A stretch of DNA of 5,363 bases, taken from Acidimicrobiales bacterium. GTDB lineage: Bacteria; Actinomycetota; Acidimicrobiia; Acidimicrobiales; Poriferisodalaceae. The notes beneath the pieces were generated by a model that was not told the origin of the DNA, did no database searches, and saw only the letters and a program-made list of their open reading frames with translations. The position numbers and the translations under genes are program-made. The stretch is from contig JAGQSP010000052.1 in assembly GCA_020439485.1 (NCBI GenBank), forward strand, positions 1 to 5,363, given 5' to 3'. This document shows, piece after piece, positions 1 to 5,363 of the stretch. Each line of letters begins with the position of its first letter. Position 1 is the first letter of the stretch.

Positions 1-1440
1 GCCCCATTCTTGGTCGACGGCTCCCCGGCGACCCAGCGTCCGACCGACCCGCCTGCGTCCGAGCAGGTCGTGCGAGGGTGGCAGGCCCAAACCGAACGCG
101 GCGCCCGCTTCGAGATTCCAGATGGGCCCATCGCCTCGGCCTTCGCAGCGGCACGGCGCCACCTGTTGTTGTTCAAGGTCGGCGATGCGTTTCAAGCCGA
201 GCCGGTCGGCAACGCAGGCGTCGATTGGAACGATGTCGTGTCGTTGCTGATGGCCTGCGACCAGATGGGATGGCATGCCGACGCCGCCGAGGCACTGTTG
301 TGCATCGACGACATGACGCGGCGCAACGGTTCGATCGAGGGCAGCGAAGGACACTCCGAAGGCACCGCGGCTGCGCTGGCCGCCATCGGCCACCACATCA
401 GGCTGAGCCGGGTAGAGGCCATGGCGGTCGAACTGGTCGATCACGTGGTGGGGGCCGCAAGGTTCATCGAGAAGCGCAGGCGTCGCGGCGAACGCGACGA
501 GCTGAGCGTCGGGTTGTTGCCGGCGCGCGAGGTCGCGGGCAGGCTCGAGTTCCGCTATGCCGACAACTTCTGGGCGTTGCGCGCGCTGCTAGATGCGGTC
601 GAGATGTTGACCCTGGCGGGCGAGACCCAGGCGGCGTCCGATGTTGCGGCCATTGCCGCCGATCTGCGTGTCGACCTGTTGAGTTCGTTCGAGGCCGTTG
701 TCGATCGGTTCGGTTCCGACGTGTTGCCCGCCACGCCTCATCGATCGATGGACGAGCGCGGAATCGACTCGCTGGTTGCCGTTTGGCCCACCCGCGTCCT
801 CAAACCCCAACATCCGATGATGGCCGCAACGGCCGACGAGGTGAGGCGACGTTTCATGCACGGCGCCGCCCACCACAACTCGATAGGTCCACGGGGTCTG
901 GCCACCCATCGCACCGTGCGGCTGGCGATGTACGAGCTGCTGGCGGGTGATCCGCGGTGTCTCGACCGGCTGCGGTGGATGGTCAACTCGGCGAGTTCGA
1001 CCTTCACGTGGCCCCGCACGATCCACCCCAAACTGGGCACAGGAACCTCGGGCGATGGTCATCACGGTGCTGTCAGCGCACACTTCGTGAGTCTCGTGCG
1101 CTCGCTGCTGGTTCACTCGCCCCCGGGCGAGGAGACGGCGCTCTCGTTGCTGGCCGTCTACCCGCCCGAATGGCTCGGCCAGCCGATCGAGGTTCACGAC
1201 GCCCCGACCGAGCACGGGATCTTGTCGTACGCGATCCGGTGGCATGCAAATCGTCCGGCGCTGTTGTGGGAACTGGTGCCCCACGGCGACAAACCCGTCA
1301 CGATCCGGGTGCCTGGTCTGGACCCGAGCTGGTCGACCACCCAGCTCAAGGGTGATGCCCTCTTGGCAGAGGTTGCGGCGCCCGATTCTGCGGCTGCGCC
1401 GACCTTCCCGCCGCCCGAACAGGCCGGGGGCTTCAGCTGA
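1..1440 (+). CDS. Six-hairpin-glycosidase-like protein, 5' end outside the window
   Basis: The frame is open from base 1 to the TGA at 1438-1440, so about 479 codons are visible. The TTG at base 10 is the first possible start, but the frame continues upstream of it, so I treat the gene as 5'-partial. Numbering from that TTG, the protein is a series of amphipathic helices (about residues 40-370) followed by a short beta-rich tail (about 390-450) and a Pro/Ala-rich end. Landmarks resembling alpha/alpha-toroid carbohydrate-active proteins are WND at 73-75, GLLPA at 168-172, YADNFWAL at 183-190 and GDGHHG at 348-353; the tail contains a 'RPALLWEL...VTIRVPGLDPSW' type stretch. No membrane segment is seen. 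Members of this fold act on glycans, but the substrate cannot be read from sequence and catalytic residues were not identified. The family call comes from remembered motif resemblance, so it is moderate. The gene end overlaps the convergent azlD by 8 nt. Confidence 0.6.
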   Translation, partial: APFLVDGSPATQRPTDPPASEQVVRGWQAQTERGARFEIPDGPIASAFAAARRHLLLFKVGDAFQAEPVGNAGVDWNDVVSLLMACDQMGWHADAAEALLCIDDMTRRNGSIEGSEGHSEGTAAALAAIGHHIRLSRVEAMAVELVDHVVGAARFIEKRRRRGERDELSVGLLPAREVAGRLEFRYADNFWALRALLDAVEMLTLAGETQAASDVAAIAADLRVDLLSSFEAVVDRFGSDVLPATPHRSMDERGIDSLVAVWPTRVLKPQHPMMAATADEVRRRFMHGAAHHNSIGPRGLATHRTVRLAMYELLAGDPRCLDRLRWMVNSASSTFTWPRTIHPKLGTGTSGDGHHGAVSAHFVSLVRSLLVHSPPGEETALSLLAVYPPEWLGQPIEVHDAPTEHGILSYAIRWHANRPALLWELVPHGDKPVTIRVPGLDPSWSTTQLKGDALLAEVAAPDSAAAPTFPPPEQAGGFS

Positions 1441-1741
1441 GAGCCCGCACGGCGGCCGTTGCGGCAGCGGCGACCACCACCACGACCACGAACGGCAGCT
1501 TCAACCTCAACGCCACGGCGGCAGCGATCACTCCTGCCATCCGCGCATCCAGCACCAGAGCCTTGTCCGACACCGCGGTCGAGGTGACCACCAGGGCTGC
1601 CAGCAGCGGAGCCGGCAGCACAGCGGCGAGCCGGTCGATCCAACCGGGCAGGCTGCGTTCGCTCATCACCAGGGGGGCAAAGGCCTTGAGGGCATAGGTG
1701 GTCAGGCCCAGGACGATGATGGTCACTGTTGCAGCGCTCAT
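1433..1741 (-). CDS. azlD: AzlD-family branched-chain amino acid transport subunit
   Basis: This encodes a 102-residue, very hydrophobic protein, the usual size for AzlD (about 100-110). It shows three to four membrane segments: around residues 3-25, 35-56, 66-80 and 84-100. The family-typical pattern is present: an N-terminal helix with TYALKAFAPLVM, then a short polar loop, then LPGWIDRLAAVLPAPLLAAL. AzlD is the small partner of AzlC; the pair exports branched-chain amino acids and analogues such as azaleucine across the cytoplasmic membrane. The start is the ATG at 1739-1741. It shares an ATGA overlap with the azlC stop and has a GGAG ribosome site 9 nt upstream, which argues against the in-frame ATG five codons earlier. 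The C-terminus is a run of Val and Ala. The gene ends inside the last codons of the convergent glycosidase-like gene, leaving no room for a separate terminator. Translational coupling to azlC is likely. Confidence 0.87.
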   Translation of the reverse strand: MSAATVTIIVLGLTTYALKAFAPLVMSERSLPGWIDRLAAVLPAPLLAALVVTSTAVSDKALVLDARMAGVIAAAVALRLKLPFVVVVVVAAAATAAVRALS

Positions 1742-2409
1742 CGAGGTGCGCTCCATGGCCGCAACACCAACACCGCGCCGGCGGCGCAGATGATGGGCAA
1801 TCCGGGAGGCAGAGCCGGCGAGGTCGTCAAAGCGATGGCCGCGCCCAACACGGCGACCAGGCGCTGCTGGGGGCTCTGCAGACGTGGCCACAGCAGGGCC
1901 AAGAAGGCGGCCGGAATGGTCGCGTCGATGCCGGCCGACTCGATCAGGCCGTCGGCATCTCCCAGGGCCGCGTACCCCAACAGGGTTGCGGCATTCCACA
2001 GTGCGAACACCGCGAGGCCGCCCGCCAGGTACCCCAGTCGCTGAAGGCGACGCGTGGGTTGGGCCGACCCGACCGCGGTCGATTCGTCGATCATCAGTTG
2101 CGATACGAGGGCTCGCCACCACCTGGGCCCGGCAAGTGCAGGTGCCATGATGACGCCGAATGCAAGCGAGCGCAGATTCAACAACGCGCCCGCCGTTACG
2201 GCCGCCGCCACCGAGCCTCCGTCGTTCAGAACACCTGCCGCCGCGAACTGGGCGCTGCCGCTGAACACCAACGCCGAGAAGCCGGCCGCCTCGAGCACAT
2301 GGAAACCTGCTTGACGGCAAAGAACCCCGAAGGCGACGCCAAATGGCACAACGGCCAGCGATATGGACAGCGCCTGGCCATAGATCGACCGTTCCGGCGT
2401 GGGTTTCAT
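1738..2409 (-). CDS. azlC: AzlC-family branched-chain amino acid exporter, large subunit
   Basis: This is a 223-residue polytopic membrane protein, close to the usual AzlC length of about 230-240. Family hallmarks are visible in order: PFGVAFGVL at 22-30, the FSGSAQFAAAG segment at 49-59, the NLRSLAFGV segment at 78-86, and an MIDESTAV loop at 106-113. Repeated hydrophobic stretches up to about residue 215 suggest seven or so helices. AzlC forms the main channel of the AzlCD exporter for leucine, isoleucine, valine and toxic analogues; this role is family knowledge, and the substrate here is inferred. The ATG at 2407-2409 lies 12 nt after the stop of the upstream cNMP-like gene, and no clear Shine-Dalgarno site is present, so translation may depend on coupling. 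The stop overlaps the azlD start. No azlB-type Lrp/AsnC regulator gene is visible in this window. Confidence 0.9.
   Translation of the reverse strand: MKPTPERSIYGQALSISLAVVPFGVAFGVLCRQAGFHVLEAAGFSALVFSGSAQFAAAGVLNDGGSVAAAVTAGALLNLRSLAFGVIMAPALAGPRWWRALVSQLMIDESTAVGSAQPTRRLQRLGYLAGGLAVFALWNAATLLGYAALGDADGLIESAGIDATIPAAFLALLWPRLQSPQQRLVAVLGAAIALTTSPALPPGLPIICAAGAVLVLRPWSAPR
1751..1754 (-). promoter_or_regulatory. Ribosome binding site of azlD (GGAG)
   Basis: GGAG on the minus strand lies 9 nt before the ATG at 1741-1739, inside the azlC coding sequence. It decides the azlD start: the alternative in-frame ATG at 1756-1754 overlaps this site and so cannot use it. Confidence 0.55.
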
Positions 2410-2421
2410 TCGACGTTTGGT

Positions 2422-2829
2422 TCAGGAAATGTGGTGGTCGCGCTTGACTTCGGTGTCGCGCTGGAGCCAGTAGGAGACGGTCGAACTCCGCTCGGCGAGA
2501 GACCGCATGACCAGCGAGGGAACCTGCACCGTGCGGACCTGGGTGACCGCGATGGCGGTCGCCGGTACGCGGTTCGACTGGGGGTCGATATCGCCCAGAA
2601 GGGTGCCGCGCCCGCCGTGGCCAACCGATATGTCGTCGACTACCAATTCGACGACTCCGTCCAGGACAACCAGGACGCGTCGATCGACGGTGCCCTGGAC
2701 CACCATCGTCGTGTGTTCGACGAAGGCCATTGCGTGCGCCGCCCGCGAGATGGCTCGCTTGTCGCGCGCCGACAGACCCGCGAATCCGGGTAGGCCGAAC
2801 AAGTTGCTTCGAACCGGTTTCGGAAGCAT
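2422..2829 (-). CDS. Small cyclic-nucleotide-binding-like (Crp-type sensor) protein without DNA-binding domain
   Basis: This encodes 135 residues that read as one cNMP-binding beta-barrel of the Crp/Fnr sensor type. The N-terminus matches the usual lead-in (FGLPGFAGLSARDKRAISRA, residues 11-30). It is followed by the barrel strands (VEHTTMVVQGTVDRRVLVVLDGVVELVV, about 37-64) and the phosphate-binding-cassette region (about 76-102). In that cassette the common GE is GD at 79-80, and the Arg before the Ala-Thr pair is spaced differently (RVPATA at 87-92), so nucleotide binding is uncertain. No helix-turn-helix follows; the protein ends after a short helix. I chose the ATG at 2829 over the GTG at 2835. 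A -10-like TAGGGT lies 7 nt before that ATG, and the GTG would sit almost on the -10 box. It is the first gene of a unit with azlC (12-nt gap) and azlD. It may modulate the exporter or another partner, which is inference. Confidence 0.7.
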   Translation of the reverse strand: MLPKPVRSNLFGLPGFAGLSARDKRAISRAAHAMAFVEHTTMVVQGTVDRRVLVVLDGVVELVVDDISVGHGGRGTLLGDIDPQSNRVPATAIAVTQVRTVQVPSLVMRSLAERSSTVSYWLQRDTEVKRDHHIS

Positions 2830-2836
2830 GACCACA

Positions 2837-2842
2837 ACCCTA
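2837..2842 (-). promoter_or_regulatory. Probable -10 box (TAGGGT) for the cNMP-like/azlCD unit, leaderless type
   Basis: TAGGGT on the minus strand fits the actinobacterial TANNNT -10 pattern and ends 7 nt before the ATG at 2829. Transcription would therefore begin at or next to the start codon. The hexamer 17 nt further upstream (TGCACA) is a poor -35. The AGGG inside the box could instead act as a ribosome site with 8-nt spacing. Confidence 0.45.
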
Positions 2843-2855
2843 GAGCTTCAGCTCT
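2842..2855. promoter_or_regulatory. Perfect 14-bp inverted repeat, possible operator
   Basis: AGAGCT and AGCTCT are separated by TC, giving a perfect 6-bp dyad. It lies immediately upstream of the TAGGGT box of the minus-strand unit, between its -10 and the expected -35, a position where a bound repressor would block transcription. It is also in the leader region of the divergent lipoprotein gene. No regulator gene is adjacent and the site is short, so the function is inferred from position only. Confidence 0.35.
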
Positions 2856-2934
2856 GTGCTGTGCAGGTTGATCGAATCCCTCACAGAACAGGGTGGTGCG
2901 TCCGATCGGAGTGGTGTTCGTGTCGAGATAGGAC

Positions 2935-2938
2935 GGAG
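2935..2938 (+). promoter_or_regulatory. Ribosome binding site of the lipoprotein gene (GGAG)
   Basis: GGAG lies 7 nt before the GTG at 2946 but 13 nt before the ATG at 2952, so spacing favours the GTG start. Both give a good signal peptide; they differ by two residues. Confidence 0.5.
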
Positions 2939-2945
2939 ACGTCAC

Positions 2946-4133
2946 GTGACCATGCGACGCATTAGCACCATCGCAGCAGCCCTGGGCCTACTTGCCGCGG
3001 CCTGCGGAGGCGGCGGCGGGACGTCGTCGTCTTCGGCCGCAGATCTAGAGTTGACCACCCAGACGCCAGATACAGCGATCGAGGCCGACCTCGACATCGA
3101 GGTGATCGATCGCGAGTTGGCAGGCGTCGACGAGGAACTCGAGTTGTTCCTTCAGGAGCTGCAGGTGACGATCGACGAACTCGGAGCCGAGTGCGCCGCG
3201 TCCGAGGCCCAGCCCCGTCAGAACGCCGACCTGTCTAACCGGGTATTCACCGGACCCGACCTTCGCTGCGTCGACCTGTCGGGCGCCAACCTGCGCAATG
3301 CGACCCTCGACGGAGTAGACCTGTCGGGTGCGAGCCTTGCCGGGGCCGATCTCACCGGAGCCAAACTCGACGTCGTGGCCGTGGGTGCTGACTTCACCAA
3401 CGCCATCATCGACCACACCGACTTCCAGGACTCCGTGCTGTACGGCGCCCGCTTTGCCGGATCGACCATCACGGGCACGACGATGCCTGACAATCCGACA
3501 GCTCTGGCAATGGCCGATTTCACCGGCTCGACCATGGGCTGCGGCAGCCTCTACGGAGCACCGATGGTGATCCTGGCCGATGTCCAGATAACCGATACCT
3601 GCCAAGCCGACGCCTACGGCAGCCTCGAGATCGACGGCGTGTTCTATGGCGCCGATGTGCGGGGATTCGACTTCTCGGTCGTCTCGTTGCGCTCGGCCGA
3701 CTTCCGCCGGTCGAATCTGGCCGGCGCATACTTCGGTGGCTATGGCATCTTGCCTGATGGTGCAGATTTCTCGGGTGCGGTGATGGTGGGCGTCAGCTTC
3801 ACCAGCACGGCGATCTACGACGCTTCGTTCGTGGGCGCCGATCTGTCCTCGGCCGATCTCACGAACATGCTGTTGGCCGGCTCCGATCTGAGCGGGGCGG
3901 TCTTCGACGGCGCCGACATGTCGAATGCCGTCAGCGAGCGCAACTCCTACGTCGGAGCCAGCTTCGTCCAGACCATCATGGCCAACGCGAGCCTTGCCTA
4001 CGACGACTTCTCCAACGCACTCTTCGACGGAGTGATGGCCGAGGGCCTGGTGCTCGACACCATCTTGTGCCCCGGGGCCACATCGAACGACTCGTTTGGC
4101 CTGTGCGTGTCCGATAGCGCCATGGTGTTCTGA
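2946..4133 (+). CDS. Pentapeptide-repeat lipoprotein, exported
   Basis: This is a 395-residue protein from the GTG start (393 from the ATG at 2952). The N-terminus is a lipoprotein signal: MTMRR, a hydrophobic core, then LLAAAC with the lipidated Cys at residue 20, followed by a Gly/Ser linker. Residues 42-80 are acidic and helical, possibly a coiled coil. From about 94 to 180, and again from about 233 to 370, the sequence is built of A(D/N)LXX-type pentapeptides (for example LSGANL, LAGADL, FVGADLSSADL), which fold as a right-handed quadrilateral beta-helix. The middle section (about 181-232) is less regular. Six further Cys, at 83, 108, 199, 219, 375 and 387, could form disulfides outside the membrane. 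The protein is probably anchored on the outer face of the cytoplasmic membrane. Its molecular role is unknown; export makes a gyrase-mimic role as in Qnr or MfpA unlikely. The stop codon lies inside the first unit of the 25-bp repeat array. Confidence 0.85.
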   Translation: MTMRRISTIAAALGLLAAACGGGGGTSSSSAADLELTTQTPDTAIEADLDIEVIDRELAGVDEELELFLQELQVTIDELGAECAASEAQPRQNADLSNRVFTGPDLRCVDLSGANLRNATLDGVDLSGASLAGADLTGAKLDVVAVGADFTNAIIDHTDFQDSVLYGARFAGSTITGTTMPDNPTALAMADFTGSTMGCGSLYGAPMVILADVQITDTCQADAYGSLEIDGVFYGADVRGFDFSVVSLRSADFRRSNLAGAYFGGYGILPDGADFSGAVMVGVSFTSTAIYDASFVGADLSSADLTNMLLAGSDLSGAVFDGADMSNAVSERNSYVGASFVQTIMANASLAYDDFSNALFDGVMAEGLVLDTILCPGATSNDSFGLCVSDSAMVF

Positions 4134-4246
4134 ACACCCGATCAGCACAGTGTTCTGAACACCCGATCAGCACAGTGTTCTGAACACCCGACCAGGACAG
4201 TGTTCTGAACACCCGATCAGCACAGTGTTCTGAACACCCGATCAGC
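4126..4246. repeat. 25-bp tandem repeat, about 4.8 copies, each with a 13-bp palindrome
   Basis: Units start at 4126, 4151, 4176, 4201 and 4226; the last is cut after about 21 bases. Units 1, 2 and 4 are identical. Unit 3 differs at two positions (4192 T to C, 4196 C to G). Every unit boundary carries GTGTTCTGAACAC, a perfect 6-bp dyad around a central T, at 4125-4137, 4150-4162, 4175-4187, 4200-4212 and 4225-4237. The two changes in unit 3 leave the palindrome intact. The period is not a multiple of three and there are no variable spacers, so it is neither coding nor CRISPR. The first unit includes the final Val-Phe-stop of the lipoprotein gene, and the array ends 47 nt before rnhB. It could be a multi-site protein-binding array, an RNA structure at the lipoprotein mRNA end, or simple slippage expansion. 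Confidence 0.95.
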
Positions 4247-4258
4247 CGGACCACCGGC
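4245..4258 (+). terminator. Short GC hairpin after the repeat array, weak terminator candidate
   Basis: GCCGG and CCGGC pair around an ACCA loop directly after the last repeat unit. The stem is only 5 bp and no T-run follows, so it is a weak candidate for ending the lipoprotein transcript. Hairpins without a U-tract occur in high-GC actinobacteria, but chance is a real alternative in such GC-rich sequence. Confidence 0.2.
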
Positions 4259-4281
4259 GACGGCCGAGCGGTGAGGGCGGC

Positions 4282-4287
4282 TAGGTT
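4282..4287 (+). promoter_or_regulatory. Probable -10 box (TAGGTT) of rnhB, leaderless type
   Basis: TAGGTT matches TANNNT and ends 6 nt before the rnhB ATG at 4294, which places the expected transcription start on the A of the start codon. No good Shine-Dalgarno site is present and no clear -35 hexamer is seen about 17 nt upstream. This would be the promoter of an rnhB-ppk2 unit. Confidence 0.5.
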
Positions 4288-4293
4288 GGGGCG

Positions 4294-4962
4294 ATGGTCG
4301 CTGGGAAGGCTCCCACCCTCAACTACGAGCGTTCCCGGTGGAGCAGCGGCGAGGCAGTCGTAGGTATCGACGAGGTGGGCAGAGGTGCGTGGGCCGGTCC
4401 GCTCACCATCGGTGCGGTCATCGTTCCCCCGGACAAGCGCGTCAACAACATCCGCGATTCCAAGCTGCTGTCCGCTGCACGGCGCGAGCAGTTGTTCGAA
4501 CGCATCGTCGACTGGGCGACGGCGTGGTCGGTCGGCCACGCATCGCCCGCAGAATGCGATCAGCTAGGCATGTCGCAGGCTCAGCGATTGGCCGCTTCGA
4601 GGGCCCTCGCTGGGCTGGGTGTTCCCGTCGATCATGTGTTGGTAGACGGGCCTTGGGACTTCGTCGGGTCGCACAGCACCACCTGCATCGTCAAAGGCGA
4701 CCGGGTCTCGTTGTCGATAGCAGCGGCCTCCATCGTCGCCAAGGTCACCCGTGACCGGATGATGATCGCCGAGGCCGAGAACTTCCCGGCCTATGGCTTC
4801 GACAGCAACAAGGGCTACCCGGCGCCCGATCACGTGGCGGCTCTCAGCGGCTACGGTCCAACCAGCATCCACAGGCGCAGCTGGGCTTTCATGGATTCGC
4901 TCCCATGGTCTGCGATTCGTCGCTTCGACCGCGAAGCCATGCGTCAGCCCTCGCTGTTTTGA
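4294..4962 (+). CDS. rnhB: Ribonuclease HII
   Basis: This is a 222-residue protein; the family is usually about 200-250. RNase HII cleaves the RNA strand of RNA:DNA hybrids and incises 5' of single ribonucleotides embedded in DNA, starting ribonucleotide excision repair in the cytoplasm. All expected catalytic acids are visible: the GIDEVGRGAWAGPL motif gives D26 and E27, LVDG gives D118, and KGD gives D136. The conserved SIAAASIVAKVTRDRMM segment (141-157) and the GFDSNKGYPAPDH region with its late His follow, as usual. DSK at 55-57 is also typical. The ATG at 4294 begins about 20 residues before the first strand, a normal short extension, and is supported by the leaderless -10 box. It lies 47 nt after the repeat array and 19 nt before the PPK2 gene, which it probably shares a transcript with. 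The gene appears intact. Confidence 0.96.
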   Translation: MVAGKAPTLNYERSRWSSGEAVVGIDEVGRGAWAGPLTIGAVIVPPDKRVNNIRDSKLLSAARREQLFERIVDWATAWSVGHASPAECDQLGMSQAQRLAASRALAGLGVPVDHVLVDGPWDFVGSHSTTCIVKGDRVSLSIAAASIVAKVTRDRMMIAEAENFPAYGFDSNKGYPAPDHVAALSGYGPTSIHRRSWAFMDSLPWSAIRRFDREAMRQPSLF

Positions 4963-4972
4963 TCTACTTCTC

Positions 4973-4978
4973 AGGAGG
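4973..4978 (+). promoter_or_regulatory. Ribosome binding site of the PPK2 gene (AGGAGG)
   Basis: A full AGGAGG core lies 3 nt before the ATG at 4982, slightly closer than usual. It is the strongest Shine-Dalgarno match in the window, and with only 19 nt between genes it suggests translation from an rnhB-led transcript. Confidence 0.65.
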
Positions 4979-4981
4979 GTC

Positions 4982-5363
4982 ATGGGTACGAAGTTCTCGC
5001 GCTATCGCATCGAAGCAGGTTCGAAGGTCGACCTCGACAACCTCGACCCCGAAGACGACGCGGCTTTCGACGGTGACAAGGACGAGGCCTACGCCCGCCT
5101 CGACGAGATTCGCGACGACATCGCCGAGCTTCAGGAGAAGCTGTTCGCCCAGAACGAGAACAAGCTCCTCGTCGTGCTGCAGGCAATGGATACGGCCGGC
5201 AAGGACAGCACGATTCGCGACGTGTTCAAAGAGACCAGCCCCAACGGGGTGCACACGTTCTCGTTCGGCCGGCCCAGTGTCGAGGAGTTGGCCCACGACT
5301 ATCTGTGGCGTGTTCACCAGCACGCGCCGGCAAAGGGCCAGATCCACATCTTCAACCGCAGCC
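4982..5363 (+). CDS. PPK2-family polyphosphate kinase, 3' end outside the window
   Basis: The frame opens at the ATG at 4982-4984 and is still open at the window end: 127 codons plus one base, probably a little under half of a protein usually about 270-300 residues long. PPK2 enzymes transfer phosphate between polyphosphate and nucleoside mono- or diphosphates in the cytoplasm. The N-terminus has the family lead-in (YRIEAGSKVDLDNLDPEDD, 8-26) and a helix with ELQEKLFAQNENKLLVVLQ. The Walker-A-like loop is AMDTAGKDST at 68-77, with K74 as the phosphate-binding Lys; many relatives have Gly where this one has A68. FKETSPNGVHTFSFGRPSVEELAHDYLWRVH and the start of the IFNRS motif (123-127) follow, as expected. 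The Walker B and lid regions lie beyond the window, so the substrate class (AMP, ADP or GDP) cannot be assigned. Confidence 0.93.
   Translation, partial: MGTKFSRYRIEAGSKVDLDNLDPEDDAAFDGDKDEAYARLDEIRDDIAELQEKLFAQNENKLLVVLQAMDTAGKDSTIRDVFKETSPNGVHTFSFGRPSVEELAHDYLWRVHQHAPAKGQIHIFNRS

Noticed and set aside
1433..2320. azlD as part of a 295-residue protein starting far upstream
   Set aside because: The extra residues are an Arg/Gly-rich out-of-frame reading of azlC. The ATGA overlap, the GGAG site and the family length support the 102-residue form.
1729..2793. A 354-codon plus-strand frame across azlC, azlD and the cNMP-like gene
   Set aside because: Its product is rich in Arg, Gly and Gln with no fold or motif, while the opposite strand encodes clear AzlC and AzlD proteins.
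2856..2951. An upstream ATG (2856) as the lipoprotein start
   Set aside because: It would put about 30 polar and charged residues before the signal peptide and has no ribosome site. The signal then would not be N-terminal.
3045..4148. A 367-codon open frame on the minus strand, antisense to the lipoprotein gene
   Set aside because: It mirrors the pentapeptide repeats, whose biased GC-rich codons keep the opposite strand open. It has no recognisable domain, and its start lies in the repeat array.
4125..4237. SOS (LexA) boxes
   Set aside because: The actinobacterial box has GAAC-N4-GTTC. Here the half-sites are in the reverse order with one central base, GTTC-T-GAAC.
4126..4246. CRISPR array
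   Set aside because: The units are contiguous and 25 bp long with no variable spacers, and no cas gene is present.
3976..4539. A minus-strand frame running through the repeats into rnhB
   Set aside because: The 25-bp period rotates the reading frame, so the translated repeat is an artefact, and the rest is antisense to rnhB and the lipoprotein gene.

Overview
This window is GC-rich (roughly two thirds by eye) and densely packed with short intergenic gaps. It looks like a high-GC actinobacterium. The two TANNNT-type -10 boxes placed 6-7 nt before an ATG (leaderless-transcript architecture), the actinobacterial style of lipoprotein signal and the PPK2 type fit that group. An Acidimicrobiia-like lineage is plausible, but the sequence alone does not prove it.

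Layout, left to right. (1) Bases 1-1440, plus strand: the 3' part of a gene for a six-hairpin-glycosidase-like protein, cut by the window edge. (2) Bases 1433-2829, minus strand: a compact three-gene unit transcribed in the order cyclic-nucleotide-binding-like protein, azlC, azlD. Spacing is 12 nt between the first two genes and a 4-nt ATGA overlap between azlC and azlD; the azlD end overlaps the end of the glycosidase-like gene by 8 nt. (3) Bases 2830-2945: a divergent intergenic region of about 115 bases with a probable leaderless promoter for the minus-strand unit and a perfect 14-bp inverted repeat beside it. (4) Bases 2946-4133, plus strand: a secreted pentapeptide-repeat lipoprotein. (5) Bases 4126-4246: a 25-bp tandem repeat, nearly five copies, beginning inside the last codons of the lipoprotein gene. 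Each unit carries the same 13-bp perfect palindrome. (6) Bases 4294-4962, plus strand: rnhB (ribonuclease HII), preceded by a leaderless-type -10 box. (7) Bases 4982-5363, plus strand: the N-terminal third or so of a PPK2-family polyphosphate kinase, 19 nt behind rnhB, with a strong AGGAGG ribosome site; it runs off the window.

Most genes are recognisable housekeeping or accessory families. AzlC and AzlD form a two-component exporter of branched-chain amino acids, and the small cNMP-like protein is their probable co-transcribed partner. RnhB removes ribonucleotides and RNA from DNA:RNA hybrids; PPK2 interconverts polyphosphate and nucleotides. The least explained element is the tandem palindrome array between the lipoprotein gene and rnhB. 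I see no convincing defence system, CRISPR array, mobile element, tRNA or rRNA here.
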